NCBI GenBank assembly: GCA_048499435.1
Contig: JASNZW010000005.1
Location: 186,001-250,000 of the forward strand
Direction: 5' to 3'
DNA from: DAOTWC01 sp048499435
GTDB taxonomy: Bacteria > Chloroflexota > Anaerolineae > Aggregatilineales > Phototrophicaceae
DNA length: 64,000 bases
Below the pieces are notes generated by a model. That model had not been told where the DNA came from, did no database searches, and worked only from the letters and a program-made list of their open reading frames with translations. Made by a program: the position numbers and the translations under genes. Each line of letters begins with the position of its first letter. Position 1 is the stretch's first letter. Of this stretch, positions 22,168 to 31,100 are shown piece by piece.

Positions 22168-23091
22168 ATGCTGGCGCGAATTTTGCTCATCCTGTGCATG
22201 ATCGGCGTTTTAAGCAGCGCCTGCCAGTGGCTCGCGCCCGACACGCAGTTGCAAATGAAGGATATTCACTACGCAGATGCCAGCAACACCGTGCTAGACG
22301 TTTACCTGCCAGCGGACGGTGACGGCCCCTACCCGACGGTGCTGCTGGTGCACGGCACCGACATGGACAAGGATTACTTTCAAGGCACGTCCACCATAGA
22401 CGACCTGCTGAGTCACGGCTACGCTGCGGTGTCAGTGGAATATCGGCCGTCAACGCTTTCAGATCTGCTCATCTCCCTGTCAGATATCGCCTGCGCGCTG
22501 GGCTGGGTGTATGCCAACAGCGATACATATCAGCTCAACACCAGCACTATCGCTGCGCTCGGCCATTCACGGGGGGCATCGCTCGTAACGCTGCTGGCGG
22601 CGCGCGATGATATCAGCGCCTTTTTAGAAGGCTGTCACTACACGCTGCCAACCGAGAATTGGATACACGGCGTAATCGCCTATGCAGGCAGTTTCGGCAC
22701 GCCCGCCGCCAGCTTCTCTGACCCTTACTTCACAGGCGTTTTCTCCGCTTTTCTGAACCTGAGCGCCGCTGAAACCGAGGCGATTTTCACCGAACTGTCA
22801 CAGATTCCGCCCGCTGAGTGGTTAAGCAGCGACGCCCTGCCCGCCGCGGTTCGTCAGTATATCTCAGCTTTCCCCATCGCCTGGGTTGATGGCACTGAGC
22901 CACCTTTCCTCATTATCCAGGGTGAAACCGATGAAATCGTTTCACCACAGGAAGCGCCCGCGTTCGACCAGGCGCTCCGGCAGGCGGGCGTTGATAGCGA
23001 GCTGTTTATTGTCTCCGCCGGCTTCCACCGTCTCAATCAGGCGGCCATTCGCCAGCCGCTATACGATTTCCTGGCCAGAATCCAGAGGTAA
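22168..23091 (+). CDS. Lipoprotein alpha/beta hydrolase (dienelactone hydrolase/BAAT-like)
   Basis: A lipoprotein signal is evident: MLARILLILCMIGVLSSAC, with the lipobox LSSAC. The mature domain is an alpha/beta hydrolase with oxyanion region VLLVHGTDMDKD, nucleophile elbow GHSRGAS (Ser near residue 134), acid candidate GETDEIVSP and catalytic His in SAGFHRLN, all in canonical order. It should be an extracytoplasmic esterase or peptidase anchored to the membrane; substrate unknown. AGGAGGAGG lies about 9 nt upstream of the ATG, an unusually strong ribosome site. Its 3' end overlaps the convergent hydrolase gene of the PKS operon by 33 bp. Confidence 0.82.
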   Translation: MLARILLILCMIGVLSSACQWLAPDTQLQMKDIHYADASNTVLDVYLPADGDGPYPTVLLVHGTDMDKDYFQGTSTIDDLLSHGYAAVSVEYRPSTLSDLLISLSDIACALGWVYANSDTYQLNTSTIAALGHSRGASLVTLLAARDDISAFLEGCHYTLPTENWIHGVIAYAGSFGTPAASFSDPYFTGVFSAFLNLSAAETEAIFTELSQIPPAEWLSSDALPAAVRQYISAFPIAWVDGTEPPFLIIQGETDEIVSPQEAPAFDQALRQAGVDSELFIVSAGFHRLNQAAIRQPLYDFLARIQR

Positions 23092-24021
23092 GGCAGCAGG
23101 TTCAGCTAACGGCGGCGCGCTGAACAGCAGGCTCCACGCCTCGATCTGCTCTATGAGAGCTTGCTGGCCCGCCAGCAGCGTAAAGGTGTGGTCGGCGTTG
23201 GGAATGATAACTTCGGTGACAATCCCGGCCTGGTTCATTGCGGCCAGCTCTTTGCCAATTACAGCGTGGGTGTGTTCAATAGCTGAACTGCCGTTTGAAA
23301 AAGCCAGCAGCAGGCGAATGCGGCGCTCAAGAAATGCGCTCACCACGCGCGCCAGCAGCTCCGACGTATCAGGCTGCGCTGCGCTGATTGCCGCCGGGTC
23401 AAGCTTTACGCGCAGCCTAAAAGCCGCCGACGAAACCCTGTACCACAGAATATTTTTCGCGACATTCCTGAAGATGCTTTGATAATCTGCCTTGCCTGTG
23501 AGCAGCTTTCTCCACCGCTGCGAGTCAGTCAGCACCCCTTTTCTGTAGTAATTCTCATAATATTGTGATGTCTTCCGCTGGCGGTCATACTCAACCCACC
23601 CCGCTTCCTCGCCCTCCGGGTTCATCACGACCGCGCCAACCACGCGCGCGTCCTCGCTGGCGACCAGGAAAGCCGCCCAGGCGCCGCTGCAATGCCCGGT
23701 CAAAACAAACTGCGACGGACCCAGGCGCGTTTCCACATAGTCCATCGCGCGCCGCGCGTCGTCAACAACCATCTCTACCAGAGACAGGCTGTCACTGCGA
23801 GCGTGGCTGTCCCCCACGCCGGAAAAATCGAAACGCAGGCTTGTGAAGCCAAACGCCGCCAGGTGGCGCGCCAGCCGCACATAGATGCGGCTCGGCCCTA
23901 CCCGGTGGATCATCCCGGCGTTGAGAAACAGCATGACTGGCAGGGCTGTGGGTTTTTCGGGCGCTGTCAGAACGCCAACCAGATGTTGATCAACCCCAAA
24001 TCGAACAGCTTCCTGATGCAT
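23059..24021 (-). CDS. Stand-alone alpha/beta hydrolase of the PKS-NRPS operon (possible trans-acting thioesterase)
   Basis: The ~320-residue cytoplasmic alpha/beta hydrolase is of the serine aminopeptidase/exosortase-associated hydrolase type. It opens with a lid-like strand region (VMLFLNAGMIHRVGPSRIYVRLARHLAAFGF), then SLRFDFSGVGDS, the nucleophile elbow LTGHCSGAWAAF (Ser near residue 111) and a C-terminal His in IPNADHTFTL. The ATG at 24021 overlaps the NRPS stop (TAATG) and AAGGGG lies 6 nt upstream, so translation is coupled. The hydrolase-like domain at the end of the NRPS is a homologue without the serine, so this protein is the better candidate for product release or editing. Confidence 0.78.
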   Translation of the reverse strand: MHQEAVRFGVDQHLVGVLTAPEKPTALPVMLFLNAGMIHRVGPSRIYVRLARHLAAFGFTSLRFDFSGVGDSHARSDSLSLVEMVVDDARRAMDYVETRLGPSQFVLTGHCSGAWAAFLVASEDARVVGAVVMNPEGEEAGWVEYDRQRKTSQYYENYYRKGVLTDSQRWRKLLTGKADYQSIFRNVAKNILWYRVSSAAFRLRVKLDPAAISAAQPDTSELLARVVSAFLERRIRLLLAFSNGSSAIEHTHAVIGKELAAMNQAGIVTEVIIPNADHTFTLLAGQQALIEQIEAWSLLFSAPPLAEPAALPLDSGQEIV

Positions 24022-27000
24022 TACACACCCCTTAACCACGAAACTATGGCCTCAAGCGTCTGATGCGGGACCAGCGCCTTATCAGGGTTTTCAGTCCACA
24101 TCTGCGGCCCATCAATCAACCGGTAGTCCAGCTCAGCCCCCTGCTGTGCCAGCCGCGCGCGCAGGAAGCCGGTAGCTTCGGTTAACTCGCGCTCTACCAA
24201 CAGGATGCGCTCGGCAGGCTTATGCTCCGCGCGCAGCAAATCCGTTTCTGCAAGCTCCGCGCGCAGCGCATCAGAGATAGCGAAGCCGAGCACCTCAAGG
24301 GCGTCGTGACTGGTATGTTTCTCAATGCCGCCCAGGTAGTGCCACAGATTTCGCTGATGCCACACGGCCAGCTCAGCGAGGTAGCTTTCGCCATTTACGA
24401 CTGGATCCCACAGCACAAGGCGGGTCGCGCGCAGCCGCGCGGTGTCTGTCAGCGCGGCAAGCGTGCCGCCGAGGCGCAAGCCAACCAGGGCAACGTCGCT
24501 TACACCGGCCAGCGCGCGCAGCTCCGCCGCCGCCCGCGCGATGTCCTCTAAGCATCGGCTGAGCGTGCAGTCGGCATCGTCGCCAGCGGAGTCGCCGGTC
24601 CCGAAATAGTCAAAGCGCAGCGCCGGAACGCCAGCCTTTGCCAGGCGCAGCCCCAGTTGATGGCATGCCCGGTGGGCACGGATATATTCCTGTCCCCAGG
24701 GTGAGCAGATAACAACGCCCTCCGCGCCGGGTTCCGCTGTCTGCGCTGGATAGTACATGCCAAACAGCGCGCCGTCCGGCCCAAAGAAGAAGGGCACTTC
24801 CTGTTCGTCAGCCGGCGCATTAGCCTCCGCGAGCTGAACGCTGTCGGCGGCAGGCGCTGCCGCTGTGCCGGCTGCGGCATCCAAGGCGGTGGCTAACTGC
24901 CGAAGCGTCTGGAACCGCAGCAGCGCCGGGGTTAACCTGCAACCGGTCTGTTCCTCAACTTTGGCGACCAACCGCACCGCCTGCAAGGAATGGCCGCCAA
25001 GATCAAAGAAGTTATCAGAAATGCTGACCGTTTCAACGCCAAGCAGCGAACGCCACAGCTCGGCCAGCTTAGCCTCAGTTGCCGTTTGCGGGGCCATAAC
25101 CTGGCGTGCGGCGGCGCGGCTCGGCCGCGGCTGTGGCAGCGCGCGCCGGTCAACCTTACCGTTCGGCGTGAGCGGAAAAACATCCAGCGCCATAACAGCA
25201 GCCGGCAGCATATAAGCTGGCAGAACGCTTTTGAGCTTCTCGCGCAGAGCGTTTGTGTCTAACCCGGCCGCGCGATCCTGCGCCAGCACATAGGCCGCTA
25301 GCTGCTTGTCATTCGGTGTGTCCTCCCGCGCGATCGCTACGGCCTTCTCCACGCCGGGCAAATTCTCCAGCGCCGCTTCAATCTCGCCCAGCTCGATACG
25401 GAAGCCTCTGATCTTCACCTGATGATCCACGCGCCCCAGGCATTCCAACCGGCCATCGGGCAGCCAGCGCGCGATGTCGCCTGTATTGTAAATCTGGCCT
25501 GGGCCGAAGGGGTTCGCGATAAACCGTTCGGCTGTCAGATCAGGCCGCTGAATGTACCCGCGCGCGACACCCGCCCCGCCAATGTAGAGCGTGCCTGTCA
25601 GGCCGACCGGCACGGGCTGTAAAGATGCGTCCAGCACATAGACTGTCGTATTGGCGATAGGCCGCCCGATAGAGATAGTCCCCGCCGCCGACTCAACCTG
25701 CGCCACCGTTGACCAGATCGTGGTTTCTGTGGGGCCGTACATATTCCACAACGTATGCCCCTGTTCCAGCAGCCGCTGCGCCAAACTGGCGGGCAGGGCC
25801 TCGCCACCGCACAGGATTTTCAACGCTGGCCTGCCAGTCCACCCGGACTCAAGCAGCATTTGCCAGGTGACAGGTGTCGCCTGCATCACAGTGGCCCCAC
25901 ACTTCGCCAGCGCTTCAGCGATCAGCCGCCCGTCCCAGGCGGCGTCGCGGCTCAGGATAACCACCTGCGCCCCACTGATCAGCGGCAGATACAGCTCAAG
26001 CGCAGCGATATCAAACGAGATCGTTGTAACGGCCAGCAGCACATCATCAGCCGTCAGGCCCGGCTCTGCCTGCATGGATAACAGGAAGTTGGTGAGGCCG
26101 CCGTGTGTGACCTGGACGCCTTTCGGCCTTCCGGTTGATCCAGAGGTAAATATGACATAGGCCAGCTGGTCGCCTTTAACCTCGCTTGCCAGGTTGTGGT
26201 CAGCTAACTGGCTGACCGCCGGCCAATCTGTATCCAGGCGAAGCACAGCGGCCTGATGCGGCGGCAGCTCGCCTTCAAGCGCGGCCTGCGTGATAATCAG
26301 CGCTATGCTGGCGTCCTCAATCATGTACGCCAGACGCTCGCGCGGGAACCCCGGATCCATCGGCACATAGGCGGCGCCGGCCTTCAAAACCCCCAGCAGC
26401 GCCACCACCATGTCGAAGCTGCGGTCAACATGTACGCCGACCATCGCGCCAGCGCCAACCCCCTGCGCGCGCAGGTAATGCGCCAACTGATTCGCCCGTG
26501 CGTTAAGCTGTTCATACGTTAGCTGGTCGTTGTTGAAGCGCACTGCTGGCGCGCCCGGCGTGCGCGCCGCCTGCTGCTCAAACAACTGGTGCACGCACAG
26601 GTCCTGTGGATAGGCCCTCTCGGTCGCGTTCCACGCCACCAGCGTTTGCTGGCGTTCAGCCTCCGTCAGCAGCGACAGCGCCGCTAGCTGCTGCTGCGGG
26701 TCCGCGACCACGCTTTCAAGCAGCGCCTTATAATGGCCGTTTATGCGCTGTATCGTAGCGCTATGAAACAGATCACTGCTGTATTTCCACGACCCAAGCA
26801 GCGTTTCAGCAGCTTCAAAAATATGCAGGCCCAGGTCAAACTGGCCTAGCTGCTGCGGCATATCGTACAATTCGAGCAACAGCCCCCCCAGGTTAACCCG
26901 CGTCTTATCCGCGCTCGGTATGAAAAGAGGGTCCAATTCCCCTGACTGGCGCGTGCGCTGGACATCAAATGACACCTGGAACAAGGGCGACCGGCCGGCA

Positions 27001-28196
27001 TCCGGCCGCGCGTTTAACCGCTCGACCAGCAATGCAAACGGAAAATCCTGGTGCTCAATTGCCGCCAGCACCGTCTGCCGCACACCTGCCAGAAACGCTG
27101 TAAAAGTCAGGGTGTCGGTGTAAGCTGACCGCAGGACGAGCATGTTGACGAAATCGCCGACCACATCGGCAAATTCTGCCTGGCTGCGCCCAAACACTGG
27201 CGATCCAACCAGCACCTCATCCTGGCCGCTGTAGCGATGCAAAAGCAGCAGATAAACCGCGAGCAGAACCGTATAGAGCGTTGTGCCTTCCGCCTTCGCC
27301 AGGTCTTTCAGCTTGTGGGTCAGCTGCGTGTCTAAGACGAAGTTCTGGATGCCGCCCCGGTATGTTGGCGCCAGCGGGTGCGGATAATCGGTTGGCAGGT
27401 CAAGCGTGGGCAGCTCGCCCGCTAACTGCCGCTGCCAGTACTTCCAGTGTTCCTCTCCCTGAGGGCCATCCAGCATTTCGGACTGCCATTCAACAAAACT
27501 GGCGTAATCAGCGCCGGGCCTCGGCAGGGACAAGGCCGCGCCGGCGGCGTTGGCGGCGTACCATTTGCCCAATTCATCCAACAGCAGCCACATTGACCAG
27601 CCATCAAGCGCGATATGATGCACATTCAGCAGCAGGACGTGTTCATTTGCGGCGCGCGTAAACAAATGCACGCGCAGAATCGGCCCATGCTCGAGGTCGA
27701 AAGGCTGCTGATAAGTGTCCGCGACAAGGCGTTGCAGATCAGCAACGTCCATATCGGCCACCGACACCTGCGTGAACGCCACCTCGCGGTAGCCATAGAC
27801 ATGCTGCACAGGCTGGTCATCCTGGAGCGTATAGAGCGTGCGCAGCGCCGCGTGACGGTCCACAAGCGCCTGAAAGGCGTCACGCAGCGCCTGCACCTGA
27901 ACTTCAGAGCCAATGCGCGCGCAAAAGGCCGTGTTATAAGCCGCGCTGTCTGGGGCAAGCTGATGAGTCAGCCACAGGCTGCGCTGATTCCACGACAAGG
28001 GCAGAATATTCTTTGTTTTGCTGGCTCTCTCGCGCAGCGCCGCGATAATCTGTTCTTTGTTGGCTGAGAGATAGGCGCGTATTCCCGCGCTCAGTATCCC
28101 GCCGGGCGCGCGAAAACGCAGGCGATCGCCCTCTACCCAAAACTCAGCGCCCTGCGCGATCAAATCCGCCAGCGCCGCCGTGACCTGCTCGCTCAT
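24021..28196 (-). CDS. NRPS: TubC-like docking - C - A - T - hydrolase-like domain
   Basis: Residues 1-55 match TubC-type N-terminal docking domains (AEFWVEGDRLRFRAPGG). The condensation domain (~65-500) has an intact HHIALDG near residue 195. The adenylation domain (~520-1010) has YVIFTSGSTGRPKG, NMYGPTETTIW, YNTGDIARW, KIRGFRIELGEIE and NGKVDRRALP. Residues at the ten substrate positions, aligned by eye to GrsA, read D-I-L-Q-C-G-M-I-W-K, close to the glycine code DILQLGLIW. The carrier serine is in GGHSLQ, residue ~1070. Residues ~1125-1391 are an alpha/beta hydrolase-like domain (LRFDYFGTGDSAG) whose elbow reads GLRLGG: the serine is missing. It is last in the line; its ATG overlaps the PKS stop (ATGA). 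Confidence 0.9.
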   Translation of the reverse strand: MSEQVTAALADLIAQGAEFWVEGDRLRFRAPGGILSAGIRAYLSANKEQIIAALRERASKTKNILPLSWNQRSLWLTHQLAPDSAAYNTAFCARIGSEVQVQALRDAFQALVDRHAALRTLYTLQDDQPVQHVYGYREVAFTQVSVADMDVADLQRLVADTYQQPFDLEHGPILRVHLFTRAANEHVLLLNVHHIALDGWSMWLLLDELGKWYAANAAGAALSLPRPGADYASFVEWQSEMLDGPQGEEHWKYWQRQLAGELPTLDLPTDYPHPLAPTYRGGIQNFVLDTQLTHKLKDLAKAEGTTLYTVLLAVYLLLLHRYSGQDEVLVGSPVFGRSQAEFADVVGDFVNMLVLRSAYTDTLTFTAFLAGVRQTVLAAIEHQDFPFALLVERLNARPDAGRSPLFQVSFDVQRTRQSGELDPLFIPSADKTRVNLGGLLLELYDMPQQLGQFDLGLHIFEAAETLLGSWKYSSDLFHSATIQRINGHYKALLESVVADPQQQLAALSLLTEAERQQTLVAWNATERAYPQDLCVHQLFEQQAARTPGAPAVRFNNDQLTYEQLNARANQLAHYLRAQGVGAGAMVGVHVDRSFDMVVALLGVLKAGAAYVPMDPGFPRERLAYMIEDASIALIITQAALEGELPPHQAAVLRLDTDWPAVSQLADHNLASEVKGDQLAYVIFTSGSTGRPKGVQVTHGGLTNFLLSMQAEPGLTADDVLLAVTTISFDIAALELYLPLISGAQVVILSRDAAWDGRLIAEALAKCGATVMQATPVTWQMLLESGWTGRPALKILCGGEALPASLAQRLLEQGHTLWNMYGPTETTIWSTVAQVESAAGTISIGRPIANTTVYVLDASLQPVPVGLTGTLYIGGAGVARGYIQRPDLTAERFIANPFGPGQIYNTGDIARWLPDGRLECLGRVDHQVKIRGFRIELGEIEAALENLPGVEKAVAIAREDTPNDKQLAAYVLAQDRAAGLDTNALREKLKSVLPAYMLPAAVMALDVFPLTPNGKVDRRALPQPRPSRAAARQVMAPQTATEAKLAELWRSLLGVETVSISDNFFDLGGHSLQAVRLVAKVEEQTGCRLTPALLRFQTLRQLATALDAAAGTAAAPAADSVQLAEANAPADEQEVPFFFGPDGALFGMYYPAQTAEPGAEGVVICSPWGQEYIRAHRACHQLGLRLAKAGVPALRFDYFGTGDSAGDDADCTLSRCLEDIARAAAELRALAGVSDVALVGLRLGGTLAALTDTARLRATRLVLWDPVVNGESYLAELAVWHQRNLWHYLGGIEKHTSHDALEVLGFAISDALRAELAETDLLRAEHKPAERILLVERELTEATGFLRARLAQQGAELDYRLIDGPQMWTENPDKALVPHQTLEAIVSWLRGV

Positions 28197-31100
28197 AGCT
28201 CGCCTTCTTCCCAGCCATCTTCAGCGTTAACCGTTTGCAGCGCTGGCTGTTCCCCCTCAGGCGGCTGCTTCAACGCCAATAGCTGCTGGAGGATATACTC
28301 TGAAAGTTCCTGAATACTCGGCCCCTGCAGAAGCTGCACGACTGATACTGACACGCCGAGATACCCCTCCACGTGATTTTTAATTTCAACAGCCATTAAC
28401 GAGTCTGTCCCGACGGTGGCCAACGGCGCCGCCGTATCCAGGCTGGCCTGGGGAAAGCCTAAAATCCCTGCGATCTGGCGGTGCAGGTAATCCAGCAGCA
28501 GCGCCGCCTGCTGCTGCGGCGGCGAAGCCAGCAGCGTTTGTCGGATAGAGGCTTTCGGCTGCGGCTGCGCCGGCGCGCCGTCGCTCGCCACCGCGCCGCC
28601 CGCGGCGTCACGGGACAGCACAGCGGCGAAGAACGGCGGCACATCCACGCCGCCAGCGGACCTGCGCCATGCGCCCCAGTCCATCGGGCTGACGATCACC
28701 TGCGCTGCCGGCCAGCCTATGAGCTGCCCCAACGCCTGCACGCCCTGCTCAGGCGCGATCAGGCGCACGCCCTGATTTTGCAGCCGCCGCCGCTGGTCAG
28801 CGGGCATAGCGGCCGCCATCCCTACCCCGCTCCACGCGCCCCAGTTGACGCTCTGTGCCGCCAGCCCGTGCGCCTGCCGGTACAGCGCCAGCCCATCCAA
28901 GAAGGCGTTCGCAGCCGCGTAACTGCCCTGTCCGGGCGGGCCGAACACAGCGGCACCGCTGGAAAACAGCACAAACAGGTCAAGCGGGATGTGCTGCGTC
29001 GCCTGATGCAGATTCCACGCGCCCACGGCCTTAGGGGCCAGCACACGTTCAAAACGCGACCAGTCCTGCTGCCCCAGCAGGCCATCGTCCACCACGCCTG
29101 CCGCGTGAATAACGCCCCGCAGCGGCGGCAGCGACCGCGCGATATGGTCAATTAGCTGCGCAGTCTGCGCGGCGTCGCTGACATCAACCTGGGCCACGTG
29201 GACGCGCGCGCCGGCGGCCTCAAGCCCGGCAATCGTCGCGGCGGCGGCCTCTGTGGGCGCGTGACGCCCAACCAGCACAACCGACCGCGCCCCCTGCTCC
29301 ACTATCCAGGCGGCGGTTGTAAGCCCCAGGCCGCCCAGGCCGCCAGTTATGAGATAAGTACCATCGGCGCGAAAACCGGCGAACGCAGGCTGTGGTTCCT
29401 GCGTGACAACCAGCTTGCCGATGTGCCTGGCCCGCGCCATATACCGGAATGCGTCCACAACCGATTCAATAGGAAACGTCTGAATAGGCGGCGTGTGCAG
29501 GTCGCCGGCAGCAAATGCATCCAGCAGGCGGCGCAGCAGGTCGGGGATGTAATCCTGGCGATCTGCCAGCAGCTCCGCCAGATCATAGGCGTGATAGACA
29601 CGGCCCGGATAGCGTTCGCTGGCCTGTTCCTGCGTCCAAACCGCGCGCTTGCCGATCTCTAAAAAGCAGCCGCCCGCCGCCAGCACTGAGAAGCTGGCAG
29701 GGATAAAATCGTCCGCCAGGGCGTTCAGAACAATATCAACCCCGGCACCGGCCGTCGCCGCCATGATTTCCTCGGCGAAATCCAGCGTGCGCGAACTCAT
29801 AATATGCCGCACGCCGATTGACCGCAGATACTCGCGCTTGGCCTCGCTGCCAACCGTCGCGAACACCTCAGCGCCAGCCCGCTGCGCGAGCTGCACAGCG
29901 GCCAGGCCCACCCCGCCCGCCGCCGCGTGAATCAACACCCGGTCGCCGGCCTTTATCCCTGCCAGCTCGTGCAGCCCATAGTAGGCCGTCAGGAAAATGC
30001 TGGGGATCGCCGCCGCCTGCGCGAACGTCAGGTTGTCGGGAAGGTGGAACGCCAGCCGGCGTTCAACGGTTACATAGCTGCTGAACGACCCGGCATGCAG
30101 CGCCAGCACGCGGTCGCCCGGCGCGAATTCAGTTACGCCATCGCCCACGCCCACGACAACGCCCGCGCATTCAGTGCCCAGCACGGTCGCCGCGCCGGGA
30201 TACATACCCAGCGTGTTCAGCACATCGCGGAAGTTCAGCCCCGTCGCCAGCACGCGCACTTCGATCATGCCTGGCGCGGGCGGGCGGCGCGCCGCCGGAA
30301 CAAGCGTCAGGCTGTCTAATTCGCCTTTAGCGCTCAGCGCCAGCTCAACGGCCTGGCTGTCGCCCGCCGGTTGGCCTCCCATGCGCTCCAGCCGGCCTGC
30401 ATAGCGCTCGCCAAAGCGCAGCAGCAGTTGATCTTCACCGTCGTCGGCCACCAGCGCGTCCAACAGAAGTTTCGCCGGTGTCACAGCGTCAATATCTACC
30501 AGCCCGCCCCACAGCTCAGCGTATTCATGCGCGATAACCCGGCCCAGGCCCCACAGCGGCGCTTGAGCCGCCGCGCTCGCCGCGCCCTGCTGGAACGCCT
30601 GCGCGCCGCGCGTAACCAGCCACACACGCGCGCGCAGCCCCTGCTGCGCCACCGCCTGCAGCAGGTACAAAGCGCTGCGCAGCCCCAGTTGCAGCCCGCC
30701 GGCCACATCTTCCGCGGCGACATCCAGCGCCCACAGGTGAATCACGCGCGTGAACGCCGCGCTGTGGGCCTCCAGCCAGCCGGCCAGGCCGCGTGGGTCA
30801 GCGGTATCCACGTCGCGCGCATACACCAGCGTGGACGGCGTGCTCGCCTCAGCGAGCTGGGCCGCCAGGCGCTCGCCCATGCCTCCCTCGTCCGCCAGGA
30901 TAAGCCAGTTCCCCGCCGGCTGTGGGATCTGCGCTGGCAGCGGTTGCTGCGTCCAGCCTGCCGTGTAGAGCCAATCGCTGAAATCCGTCTGCGCAAACTG
31001 ATTTAGAACGCGCTGGTTCGCGCGCCTGAGCGCCAGCCCATTAAGCACCGCGATTGGCGCGCCGTCTTCAGCGTAAAGATAAACGTCGCCCAGGCGCGTG

